The notes below the pieces were generated by a model. It saw only the letters and a list, made by a program, of their open reading frames with translations. It did no database searches and had not been told where the DNA came from. Below are positions 17,301 to 25,309 of a DNA stretch of 64,000 nt, in pieces; position 1 is the first letter of the stretch; every line of letters begins with the position of its first letter. The translations under genes and the position numbers were made by a program. Origin of the DNA: Nocardioides aurantiacus (GTDB taxonomy: Bacteria > Actinomycetota > Actinomycetes > Propionibacteriales > Nocardioidaceae); NCBI RefSeq assembly GCF_003752505.1, contig NZ_RKHO01000001.1, forward strand, positions 1,984,001 through 2,048,000. Direction: 5' to 3'.

Positions 17301-18053
17301 TCAGGCGGGGGCGCCGGCCTCGATCCACTCCTCGAAGCTGCGGCCGGCCAGGATGGCGTCGGGGCCAGCGAGTGCGGCCCCCCGCCGGGCCGCGCGCCCC
17401 GACCTGCCCGGCAGCACGAGCGGTAGCACGAGGCGGTGCGCGCCGCGTGCCCGAAAGGTGCGCCGGCAGGCCGTCGTCATCGCCAACCGCTGTGGCCCAC
17501 CCAGGTCCACCGTCCGCCCCTCGTCCTGGCCATCGATCAGCCGGAGCAAGTGCTCGACCACCGTCTCTACATCGACCGGCTGCACCGGTTGCCGTAAACA
17601 CAGCCGCACAGGTCCGAGCCCGAGCGTCCCGGCGAGTTGGGCCGGGAAGGTGTGGAACTGCGTCGCGCGCAGGATCGTGGCAGGCACGGCACCAGCGCGG
17701 GTCTCGCGCTTCTGTGCCAGCTTGCCCGCGTAGTGACCCACCCCCGGCATCGCGTCGATGCCAACGATCGAGAGAGTGACCAGGCGGTGTACGCCGGCTT
17801 CAGCCGCGGCCAGCTGCAGGGTGCGGGCAACGGCGGCGAAGAACTCGACGCAGACCCGCCTCACTTGCGAAGTGGTCGAGGTGCAGTCGAGCACCGCCTG
17901 CACACCGTCCAAGACCCCGACAAGACCCTCCCCGGTCACGAGGTCGACACCGCTGGACCGGCTGAGGACCACCGCCTCGTCGCCCCGTGCCTGCAACCGG
18001 GAGACCACCCGGGAGCCCACCTGTCCGGTTCCACCGGCCACCGCCACGCGCAT
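17301..18053 (-). CDS. NmrA-like NAD(P)-binding protein
   Basis: 250 residues from ATG 18053, preceded by GGAAGA; a longer frame to 18248 has no domain content. The N-terminal GGTGQVGSRV motif binds the dinucleotide, followed by VVLSRSSGVDLVTGEGL and VLDCTSTT, a short pattern seen in SDR-like sugar-nucleotide epimerase relatives. The central THFPAQLA-like segment (ATQFHTFPAQLAG) and the C-terminal SFEEWI are usual in this family. Function unknown; often induced by oxidative or electrophile stress. Confidence 0.82.
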   Translation of the reverse strand: MRVAVAGGTGQVGSRVVSRLQARGDEAVVLSRSSGVDLVTGEGLVGVLDGVQAVLDCTSTTSQVRRVCVEFFAAVARTLQLAAAEAGVHRLVTLSIVGIDAMPGVGHYAGKLAQKRETRAGAVPATILRATQFHTFPAQLAGTLGLGPVRLCLRQPVQPVDVETVVEHLLRLIDGQDEGRTVDLGGPQRLAMTTACRRTFRARGAHRLVLPLVLPGRSGRAARRGAALAGPDAILAGRSFEEWIEAGAPA

Positions 18054-18268
18054 GTCGCCATCTTCCAGAGGCTCAAGGACGCCGGCAAGGATGCAGGCGG
18101 CGCGGCCTCGCGTCGAACGACGATCCGGCGTTGCTGGCTCCGAGCCCGAGGCCCTGTTCAGCGGCTCACAGAACGGCACAGGCAGGGAATTGGCAGCAGT
18201 GTCGCGAGCCAATCCCCCTGTGGGACAACAGTGGACGGACCCGACCACCGTGCCTATGTCGCCGTGGC

Positions 18269-18395
18269 GGGATCCCGTACTGGCTCGCGGAGCGTGCCAG
18301 TACGGGATCCCGCACCGGGGCGCTCCGCGAGCTCATCGGCTTGTGGTCACGCTCCACGTGACGATGGGCTCGCGGAGCGACCCGGTGACCGATCC
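18269..18395. repeat. Dispersed hairpin repeat, locus 2
   Basis: Mixed copies of the same hairpin family in both orientations: TACTGGC (18278) pairs with GCCAGTA (ending 18302) across TCGCGGAGCGT, followed by inverted units with GCTCCGCGAGC and GCTCGCGGAGC. The final 33 bases (18363-18395) are identical to 32808-32840. Lies between two minus-strand genes. Confidence 0.75.
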
Positions 18396-18439
18396 ATGTA
18401 CGAGAGCAGGGGGCGTGTCGAGTCGACCTGCAGTTGCAA

Positions 18440-19429
18440 TCACGGGCTCGCACCGTAGAGGGTGGCGAGCCGGACCATGGTGTCGGCCACGGCTTGGCGG
18501 AGCTCGGGCGGGTCCAGGACCTCGACTTCTGCACCGAGTCGTAGGAGATGGCGGGCGGCGTTGTCGAGGCGGTCGAATCGCAGGCTCAGTCGAGCCCATC
18601 CGTGCTCGTCGCGTACGACGTCCGCAGGCAGTGGCAGCTCGGGTCGGGTCACCTTGTCGAGCAGCTGGAGCAACGGCTCGGCCGCTGGAGCGATACGCAC
18701 AGTCACGAAGTAATCCGGGATCGACTCGAGGAACGTCTCGCGGAGCTGAGTCCAGGTCGCGGCAAGGTTGAATTCGACCGGCCGGTCGAAGCGGTGGACG
18801 AGCGCCTCGACGTTGTCGATGCGTGAAAGGCGGAAGAGTCGGAAGGGGCGTTCGTCACTGTGTCGCGTCCGTCCGAGGAGGTACCAGGTGTAGCCCTTCA
18901 GGATCAGTCCGAGCGGCTGGACCTCGAGATCCTTCCCGCGGTAGGTGAGTCTGACCTCGCGGGACTCCCAGACCGCCTGGGCGATGTCAGCCAGCGCCGA
19001 GGGGTCGTCCGGTGGGGCGATCCAGTGGGTCGGCTCCACCAGCAACCGGTCACGCACGACACGCGCTGCGGTCTCTGATCTCCTCTCCATCGCCGGCAAG
19101 AGGGTGCGGTCGGCGACGGCTGTGTCGAACCCGAGTTGGGCGGCGATCGCCGGCACAGCGGCGAAGAGCACACCGCGCGCCTCGGCGGTGTCGAGTCGCG
19201 GCAGCCCAGCGATCCGATAGGAAGGATCGATCCGGATCCCGCCGTTTCGCCCGACCTCGGTGTAGACCGGAACGCCCGCGCCGCTCAGCGCCTCCACGTC
19301 GCGGTAGATGGTGCGCACCGAGACTTCGAGCGCCTCTGCCAGCTCGGTCGCTGAGGCGCCGCCCCTGATCTGCAGTCGAACCAGCAGCTCGACCAACCGA
19401 CTCGCACGCACGTTGAGAAGACTAGCCAT
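18440..19429 (-). CDS. WYL-domain transcriptional regulator (YafY type)
   Basis: 329 residues from ATG near 19429; an in-frame GTG 12 bases upstream lies in the operator. An HTH at ~20-45 (SATELAEALEVSVRTIYRDVEAL) is followed by a WYL ligand domain near residues 135-235 (YRGKDLEVQPLGLILKGYTWYLLGR) and a WCX extension (VTVRIAPAAEPLL). WYL proteins sense nucleic-acid fragments or other ligands. Divergent from the RidA-like gene at 19549, which is the obvious target. Confidence 0.87.
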   Translation of the reverse strand: MASLLNVRASRLVELLVRLQIRGGASATELAEALEVSVRTIYRDVEALSGAGVPVYTEVGRNGGIRIDPSYRIAGLPRLDTAEARGVLFAAVPAIAAQLGFDTAVADRTLLPAMERRSETAARVVRDRLLVEPTHWIAPPDDPSALADIAQAVWESREVRLTYRGKDLEVQPLGLILKGYTWYLLGRTRHSDERPFRLFRLSRIDNVEALVHRFDRPVEFNLAATWTQLRETFLESIPDYFVTVRIAPAAEPLLQLLDKVTRPELPLPADVVRDEHGWARLSLRFDRLDNAARHLLRLGAEVEVLDPPELRQAVADTMVRLATLYGASP

Positions 19430-19435
19430 GAACGC

Positions 19436-19452
19436 TGACACGCTCTGTCAGG
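19436..19452. promoter_or_regulatory. Dyad operator upstream of the WYL regulator
   Basis: CTGACA-cgctc-TGTCAG, a perfect 6-bp inverted repeat with 5-bp spacer, just upstream of the WYL start. The spacer length matches the dyad at 26848 beside the other WYL gene, so this arrangement may be the family's autoregulatory site. Position is good to one or two bases. Confidence 0.6.
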
Positions 19453-19548
19453 GTTCCTGCCCCACGATGAGCCTCAACAGCCCGCTGGGCCGTCCAGGCT
19501 CCAGCGAACCGGGCACGAAACGCGCCCATTATACGAGAGGTCACCCAC

Positions 19549-19950
19549 ATGTCCCACACCATCGTCAATCCCGATGGATTGCACGATCCAGCCCCGTTCG
19601 GTTACAGCCACACTGTGGCCATCCCTTCCGGCACGGAACTCATCCTCGTCGCGGGTCAATATGGATCGGACTTGAACGGCACGGTCGTCTCGGCCGACTT
19701 TGGCGAGCAGGTGCGGAAGGCGTTCGGCAACCTCGGCGTTGCCCTGGCGGCCCACGGGCTCGACCTCAGCGATGTCGTACAGCTCAGGACGTACGTCGTG
19801 AATCTTGACTTCGACAAGCTCGGTGCGATTGGCCAGGCCGTAGGCAGTGGCTGCGGGGACACCCCACCCACGCAGACCGTCATCGGAGTGGCCGGGCTGG
19901 CCATGCCGGACATCCTGTTCGAGGTCGAGGCCGTCGCCGCACGCGCTTAG
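19549..19950 (+). CDS. RidA/YjgF-family protein
   Basis: 133 residues, whole-length RidA fold: HTVAIPSGTELILVAGQYG and a C-terminal ILFEVEAVA strand. Classical RidA enzymes hydrolyse reactive imines/enamines and use an Arg in a PARxxVEVxxLP segment; here the matching segment is PTQTVIGVAGLAMPD, so that Arg is replaced. It may therefore belong to a non-deaminase Rid subgroup. GAGAGG lies 8 bases before the ATG, and ATTATACG just upstream could be a -10. Confidence 0.85.
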   Translation: MSHTIVNPDGLHDPAPFGYSHTVAIPSGTELILVAGQYGSDLNGTVVSADFGEQVRKAFGNLGVALAAHGLDLSDVVQLRTYVVNLDFDKLGAIGQAVGSGCGDTPPTQTVIGVAGLAMPDILFEVEAVAARA

Positions 19951-20103
19951 CTAGCGCGTTGCACTGGGCGGGTGCGGCATCGAGCGACGCCGAACTCGCC
20001 CAGGTCACCAACAGCCCATCCCGTTTGTCCATCCCTGATCGACATTGTTCGGATCCGTGGCGGCGTCGCGGACCGATCGTGTTTCGGTGAGTCCTCTTCG
20101 TCC

Positions 20104-21357
20104 TTAGCTGGTCGCCACGGCCTTGAAGAAGGTGTAGCAGAAGACACCATCGGCCTCGGTGGTGCGGAGCAGGTGCTCAATGCCTTCGTCGAAGCGGTGG
20201 GGCTCGATGAGCCCGGCCGAGAGTGCCGCCTGGCGCACGCCCTGGATCATGGCGGTGAAGGTCTTGCGGGTGAATCCATCGACGAGTCCGGGCCGGCTGG
20301 CATCGACGTACACCTGGCGCGGCGACACCGCGACGTTCTGGTAGCCGGCGGCGTCCAGCAGCGGGTAGAGGCGGCGGCCGATGAGGGCGTCACCGCCGGC
20401 GAGGCGTTGCAGAGTCACCTGACAGGCGATGGCATCGCGTGCGGCTTGGCTGTCGGGGTGGAAGTAAGTCGAGCCGTGGTCGCCCTCGATCACGGTGATT
20501 GTTCCGCCTGATTTGAGCATGGACCGGAGGTTCATCAGGGCGGCTGGGGGGTCTGCGAGGTGCTCGAGCAGGAAACAGACGAAGACGTGGTCAAAGCTCC
20601 CGGCCGACAGCGGCCCCTCCCCAGCCGGCAGGTCGAGGACATCTGCTTGCAGGAAGGTGATGTCGTCCAGGCCGGCGGCTGTCGTTCTTCTGCGGGCTTC
20701 GTCGAGTGACGTCGTGGAGATGTCGAGGCAGGTAATCGCTGCGCCGGGGGACTTCTCGGCCAGAGTGACGGTCTGGGCGCCCACGCCGCATCCGACCTCG
20801 AGGACCGAGACTCCCGGCGGGTAACCGGTGTCGCTGTGGAGCAGGTCGATCAGTGAGCCGGCCTGATCGGTCAGCCGCTGGTTCTCGAGGCTGTGATAGC
20901 CGTGGACATACTGCTCGAACATCGTCATGGATTCGATCACTCTCATCAGCGCGTGAGCCTGCCGGTCACTGGTGTCGTTGGTGGTGTCTCCTGGTGCGGC
21001 GTCCTCCAGGGAGCCCAGAACGGCCGCGAGCCGGTCGCGTAGCAGAGTGCGTCTACGTAGGTCGTGGTCCAGGTCGTGGAGGTGGTTCCGCAAGGTCTCG
21101 ACGGGATCGGGGTCTTGCTCGTCAAGCAGAGCAGCGACCCGGGTCAGGCTGATCCCCGTCCGCCGCAGCGCCAGCGCCCGGTACAGCCGCGTCACCTGGT
21201 CCGGCCCATACCGTCGGTGCCCACTCGCTGAGCGGTCGGCGCTCACCAACCCCTTGTCCTCCCAGTGGCGCAGCATCCGCACCGACAACCCGCTTGACTG
21301 CGCAAGCTGCCCGACCGTCCAGGACGCCGGCCGCGTCTTGTCCTTCTGGGCGTCCAT
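20104..21357 (-). CDS. MerR-type DNA-binding domain fused to SAM methyltransferase, copy 1
   Basis: 417 residues. Residues 1-75 are a MerR winged helix (WTVGQLAQSSGLSVRMLRHW, then GHRRYGPDQVTRLYRAL), followed by a dimerisation helix to ~120. Residues ~150-400 form a class I methyltransferase: VLEVGCGVGAQTVTLA (motif I, ~187), CLDIS (motif II), LQADVLDLP (~235) and HVFVCFLLEHLADP (~262). The fusion suggests a regulator that methylates, and perhaps thereby inactivates or senses, its ligand. Nearly identical to the gene at 31404. Carries its own MerR-type promoter at 21365. Confidence 0.85.
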   Translation of the reverse strand: MDAQKDKTRPASWTVGQLAQSSGLSVRMLRHWEDKGLVSADRSASGHRRYGPDQVTRLYRALALRRTGISLTRVAALLDEQDPDPVETLRNHLHDLDHDLRRRTLLRDRLAAVLGSLEDAAPGDTTNDTSDRQAHALMRVIESMTMFEQYVHGYHSLENQRLTDQAGSLIDLLHSDTGYPPGVSVLEVGCGVGAQTVTLAEKSPGAAITCLDISTTSLDEARRRTTAAGLDDITFLQADVLDLPAGEGPLSAGSFDHVFVCFLLEHLADPPAALMNLRSMLKSGGTITVIEGDHGSTYFHPDSQAARDAIACQVTLQRLAGGDALIGRRLYPLLDAAGYQNVAVSPRQVYVDASRPGLVDGFTRKTFTAMIQGVRQAALSAGLIEPHRFDEGIEHLLRTTEADGVFCYTFFKAVATS

Positions 21358-21364
21358 GCTCAGA

Positions 21365-21395
21365 ACCGTAGAACCTCACACCGTGTGAGGATCAA
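21365..21395 (-). promoter_or_regulatory. MerR-type promoter of MerR-methyltransferase copy 1
   Basis: On the minus strand: -35 TTGATC (21395-21390), a 19-bp spacer, -10 TACGGT (21370-21365). The spacer is almost filled by the dyad CCTCACAC-C-GTGTGAGG (21374-21390). The 19-bp spacing is the hallmark of MerR-activated promoters, so the fusion protein probably activates itself. The same elements recur at 32665. Confidence 0.78.
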
Positions 21396-21519
21396 CTCCG
21401 CGTCTTCTCAACTCCGCGTCTTCTGTACGTGCAACTGACAGGAAGCCCGTCCCCTTAGTCGAACCCCGATCGGAACGACCCTCGCTGCCGTGTCGGAGGT
21501 CGCCACTAGCATTGGCCCC

Positions 21520-22266
21520 ATGTCTCAGTGCACTGCGCCCGTACTGGGCCACATCAGGGGCGGCGGCGCCGACTGCCCAGTTCACGGACGCGGCGGAGGG
21601 TACGGCTACGCGCCACCGCGGTCGTACCCGTCCTACCCAGCACCGACCGCGCCTGTGCGTAGGAGCGGGAGCCTGTCGAGCAGCAGCGGGGGCGGGGGAC
21701 GTCGCACCGCCCGGCCGGCCTGGCAGCCGAGCACGTCGACTGTCTCGTACACGCCGCAGCAGGTGCGCGACCTCGAGCCCGTCCGCGCGGCGGCCGTGGT
21801 CCGAACTCAGGAGCACGACGTGTTCCTCTGCCACGCCTGGCCCGACCGCCAGGATGACGCGAAGGATGCCTACGACTTGCTCGTCGGGGAGGGCGTCTCG
21901 GTGTGGTTCAGCGAGGTGAGCCTTCGGCCCGGCACGGACATGCGAGTGGCTATCGAACGGGGGCTCGTGAGTTCGCGCATGGGGATCGTCCTGGTGACGC
22001 CCGCGATGCTCGACAAACTACGCACCGACCGAAGCGTCGCGAACGCTGAGCTCAGCGCTCTGTTGCGCCGCAACCTGCTGGTGCCGGTCATGCACGGGGT
22101 GACGTTCGAGGAGCTTGACCAGGTGAGCCCCACGCTCGCGTCACGTGGTGGATTCAACACGGCGGAGGAGTCTATGGGGGACATCGTCGTGAAAGTCGCC
22201 GAGCTCGTCGGAACGCTCGCCGATGAAGAGGCAGACGGGCTCAGCATGAAGTCGGCCGACACATAG
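21520..22266 (+). CDS. TIR-domain protein with Cys/His and Gly/Ser/Pro-rich N-terminus
   Basis: 248 residues from ATG 21520. Residues ~1-25 hold a CTAPVLGH...ADCPVH pattern that could bind one metal ion. A flexible Pro/Ser/Gly/Tyr-rich linker runs to ~75. Residues ~95-240 are a TIR domain: EHDVFLCHAWPDR (box 1), FSEVSLRPG with a likely catalytic Glu (~139), and MGIVLVTPAML. Bacterial TIR domains often cleave NAD+ in antiphage defence; the stand-alone form may need an upstream signal. Faces away from the MerR-methyltransferase gene. Confidence 0.82.
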   Translation: MSQCTAPVLGHIRGGGADCPVHGRGGGYGYAPPRSYPSYPAPTAPVRRSGSLSSSSGGGGRRTARPAWQPSTSTVSYTPQQVRDLEPVRAAAVVRTQEHDVFLCHAWPDRQDDAKDAYDLLVGEGVSVWFSEVSLRPGTDMRVAIERGLVSSRMGIVLVTPAMLDKLRTDRSVANAELSALLRRNLLVPVMHGVTFEELDQVSPTLASRGGFNTAEESMGDIVVKVAELVGTLADEEADGLSMKSADT

Positions 22267-22509
22267 CGCCGGATAGGAAAAGGCACTACGCCTCGAAGCG
22301 GTCTCGATACCCGATCGAGCTGTGGCGGGGTCCGGGTCGTTCGTGACGGCTTGGTAGAGACGGTTACGGAAGGAGGTCGAGTAGCCGCCGAGGAAGAATG
22401 TCCACCCGTCGTGAGTTCGATGGAGGTCCCCGGCGCCGACACCGAGAAGCCCCTTCGGCATCGGACCGGTCACCATGTCCCACAGCACACGAGCTGAACG
22501 CAACTGCAT
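22267..22509 (-). pseudogene. Truncated hypothetical protein remnant
   Basis: On the minus strand a coherent-looking segment reads WDMVTGPMPKGLLGVGAGDL and then GWTFFLGGYSTSFRNRLY, which looks like the start of a real folded domain. It degenerates after ~65 residues and runs into the TIR gene on the other strand. No full-length partner or start signal. Family not recognised; may be a leftover of a deleted gene. Confidence 0.35.
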
Positions 22510-22600
22510 CCAAGAAATCTACCGCGCTCAGCGGTGGGTGGCTCGTCAGGATTCTGCCAATCCCTTGTCGTGACCCGATTCTGTGCTGTCTTGCGACGGG

Positions 22601-23014
22601 TCAGCCGGGGTGGTGACAGACGGCTTCGAGGTTGATGCCGTGAGGGTCGCGGACGAAACCCCCGTAGTAGTCGGGGTGGTATTCGGGGTGGACGGCGGGT
22701 GCGTGGAGCGAGGTGGCGCCGGCGGTGAGGGCGCTGTCATAGAAGATGTGCACGGCTTCGCGGTTGTCGACGTAGAACGCGAGGTGCATGTTGGTGCCGA
22801 CGGTGCCGGAGTCGACGAGCCAGAAGTAGGGCTTGAGGTCGGGCCAGCCGAAGCCTGTCATCGCGGGGAGCTGCTGCTCGTGGTCGGCCGGGATCTGGAG
22901 CATCTTGGTGATGCCGATGGAGGCGAGGACCGGCTCGTAGAACGCGAGGGCGTTCTTGAGGTCGGGGACGGCGATGTTGAGGTGGTCGATGCGAGATCCA
23001 GTGGGATCGGTCAT
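22601..23014 (-). CDS. VOC-family (glyoxalase/bleomycin-resistance fold) protein
   Basis: 137 residues, two beta-alpha-beta-beta-beta modules: IDHLNIAVPDLKNALAFYE and HLAFYVDNREAVHIFY, ending FVRDPHGINLEAVCH. Metal ligands typical of the fold (His near residue 11, His ~77, Glu ~130) are present. GGAGA lies 5 bases before the ATG. Nine bases after the UvrA-like stop, so it is the third gene of the MFS/UvrA-like/VOC operon; likely a drug-binding or detoxifying partner. Confidence 0.87.
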   Translation of the reverse strand: MTDPTGSRIDHLNIAVPDLKNALAFYEPVLASIGITKMLQIPADHEQQLPAMTGFGWPDLKPYFWLVDSGTVGTNMHLAFYVDNREAVHIFYDSALTAGATSLHAPAVHPEYHPDYYGGFVRDPHGINLEAVCHHPG

Positions 23015-23023
23015 GAGTTTCTC

Positions 23024-25309
23024 CTAGTTGGTGTCTTGGGTGGTCGGTGTCTGGTGGGTGTGCTTGAGTGCACGGCCGGTGTGGGTGGTGGCGGACATCA
23101 GGTCGCAAGGGGTGCCTTGGAAGACGATGTCGCCGCCGTTCTGGCCGGCGTCGGGGCCTAGATCGATGACCCAGTCGGCTCGAGCGATGAGGTCGCGGTT
23201 GTGTTCGGCGACGATGACGGTGGTGCCGTCATCGATGAGTTCGTCGAGCAGGTCGACCAGAGTGTCGATGTCGGCGGGGTGCAGTCCGTTGGTGGGTTCG
23301 TCGAGGACGTAGATCGGGGCGGTTCGGCCCATCTCGATGGCCAGTCGGAGTCGCTGCCGTTCCCCTCCGGAGAGCTGGGAGAGGGGTTGGCCGAGGGTGA
23401 GGTAGCCCAAGCCGACCCGGTGCAGCCGGTCAAGCGTGGTGATGATCGCCGCGACGTCGGTGAAGAGGTCGCGGGCCTGGTCGATGCTGAGGTCGAGGAC
23501 ATCGGCGATGGTGTGCCCGTCCAGGGTGTGGGTGAGCACGTCGGCTGTGAACCTGCGGCCCTCGCAGGTCTGGCATCGGGTGGTGAGGGTCTCCCCGGTG
23601 GGGGTGGTGGTGAAGGTGACTCCCAGGCCGGTGCAGTCCTGGCATCCACCGGTGGAGTTGGGGCTGAACAGCGTGGGGCTGACGTGGTTGGCGGTGGCGA
23701 ACTGCTTGCGGATGTGGTCCATGACGCCGCTGTAGGTCGCCGGGGTAGAGCGGCGCGAGCCACGGATCGGGGTCTGGTCGAGGTGCGCGATCTCCTCGGT
23801 GCGGGGCAGTGAGTCGAGCAGCGAGGTCTTGCCGGCGCCGGCGACCCCGGTGACGGCCACCAGCACGCCGAGGGGAATGTCGAGGCTCAGTCCGCGCAGG
23901 TTGTTGCGGGTGGTGTGCTCGACGCGGATCTGCCCGATTGGGGTCCTGACGTTCTCCCTGAGGGACCGGGTCCGGTTCAGGTGCTGGGCGGTCACCGTGT
24001 CGGCACGCATCAGCTGGGCCGGGGTTCCGGCGAACACGATCTCGCCGCCGCGGTGTCCGGCACCGGGTCCGAGGTCGACGATGTGGTCGGCTGCGGCGAT
24101 GACGTCGGGGTGGTGCTCGACGACCAGGACATGGTTCCCGCGGTCGCGGAGACGGCAGAGGAGCTCGATAAGTCGGGCGGTGTCGTGAGGGTGCAGCCCG
24201 GCGGTGGGTTCGTCGAAGACGTAGGTGAGCTCGCACAGTGGTGAGTCCAGATGGGTGACGGTCCGGATCCGTTGGGCCTCGCCACCGGACAGTGTCGCGG
24301 TGGGTCGGTCCAGACGGAGGTAGCCGAGTCCCAGGCGTTCCATGTTGGCCCCGATCGAGACCAGCTGTTGCATCACGGGCCGGGTGGACGGGGGGAGGTC
24401 GAGCCGGGTCAGCCAGGCGCCGAGCTCCACGGCGGACATGGCGGTGACGTCGGCGATGCTCATGCCGGCGATGTGGCAGCCGCGAGCGGCGTTGTTGAGG
24501 CGGCTGCCGCCGCAGGCCGCGCAGTCCTGCACCCGCGCGCATCGCTGCAGGGCGTCACGTATCCGGGCTGGGAGGGCATCGAGACTCCTGCTCAGGTAGA
24601 GGCGTCGGATCTTGGTCAACACCCCCTCGTAGGCCATCGGGTAGGACCCGGTCTCGACGTTGGGTCCGGTGCCGGTGAGCAGCATCGCGAGGTCGGCGGC
24701 GGTGTAGTCCTGGACGGGCCGGTCGTTGGCGAAGTGGCCTGAGCGCGCGTAGACCTTCCAGAACAGCGAGTCGACGGCGAAGTTGGGGAAGGTGATGGCT
24801 CCCTGGTTCAGGGAGCGGGACCGGTCGATGATCAGGTCGAGGTCGAGGTCGGCCTGCTCGCCAGAGCCGGAGCACTCGGGGCACATCCCTGCCGGGTCGT
24901 TGAACGAGAGTGCCTGCGGGCCCGCGACGGCGGGCGTGCCGTGGTGGGCGAACAGCGAACGTAGACGTGGGGTGGCGTCGGTGGCGGTGCCCACGGTCGA
25001 GCGGCTGTTGCCGATCATCGGCGCCTGGTTCACCACGATGGCCGCTGTGAGGTGTTCGAGGTGGACGACGTCAGGTCGTGGTGGTTGCGGGACGAGGTTC
25101 TGTACCGATGCCGGGAAGGTCGCGGCCAGGAGCCGTTGTGACTCCGCGGCCACGGTGTCGAAGGCCAGCGAGGACTTGCCCGACCCGGACACGCCGGTGA
25201 AGACCACCAGCGAGCGTTTCGGGATGTCGAGGTCGATTCCCTTGAGGTTGTTCGTGCGGGCGCCGCGGACCCGGATGAGACGGTCCTGAGCGGCTGATCG
25301 AAGCGTCAT
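23024..25309 (-). CDS. UvrA-like ABC ATPase (drug-resistance type)
   Basis: 761 residues from ATG 25309, which overlaps the MFS stop as ATGA. Two ABC modules: Walker A GVSGSGKSSLAFDT (~36) and GVAGAGKTSLLDSL (~470); signatures TLSGGEAQRI and QLSGGERQRL; Walker B YVFDEPTAGLHPHD and YVLDEPTNGLHPAD. Zinc cysteines occur as CPECSGSG, CAACGGSR, CQDCTGLG and CQTCEGRR. It is ~200 residues shorter than repair UvrA (about 940). Such short UvrA relatives accompany DNA-binding drug resistance genes (e.g. the daunorubicin DrrC type). Operon with an MFS pump. Confidence 0.85.
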   Translation of the reverse strand: MTLRSAAQDRLIRVRGARTNNLKGIDLDIPKRSLVVFTGVSGSGKSSLAFDTVAAESQRLLAATFPASVQNLVPQPPRPDVVHLEHLTAAIVVNQAPMIGNSRSTVGTATDATPRLRSLFAHHGTPAVAGPQALSFNDPAGMCPECSGSGEQADLDLDLIIDRSRSLNQGAITFPNFAVDSLFWKVYARSGHFANDRPVQDYTAADLAMLLTGTGPNVETGSYPMAYEGVLTKIRRLYLSRSLDALPARIRDALQRCARVQDCAACGGSRLNNAARGCHIAGMSIADVTAMSAVELGAWLTRLDLPPSTRPVMQQLVSIGANMERLGLGYLRLDRPTATLSGGEAQRIRTVTHLDSPLCELTYVFDEPTAGLHPHDTARLIELLCRLRDRGNHVLVVEHHPDVIAAADHIVDLGPGAGHRGGEIVFAGTPAQLMRADTVTAQHLNRTRSLRENVRTPIGQIRVEHTTRNNLRGLSLDIPLGVLVAVTGVAGAGKTSLLDSLPRTEEIAHLDQTPIRGSRRSTPATYSGVMDHIRKQFATANHVSPTLFSPNSTGGCQDCTGLGVTFTTTPTGETLTTRCQTCEGRRFTADVLTHTLDGHTIADVLDLSIDQARDLFTDVAAIITTLDRLHRVGLGYLTLGQPLSQLSGGERQRLRLAIEMGRTAPIYVLDEPTNGLHPADIDTLVDLLDELIDDGTTVIVAEHNRDLIARADWVIDLGPDAGQNGGDIVFQGTPCDLMSATTHTGRALKHTHQTPTTQDTN

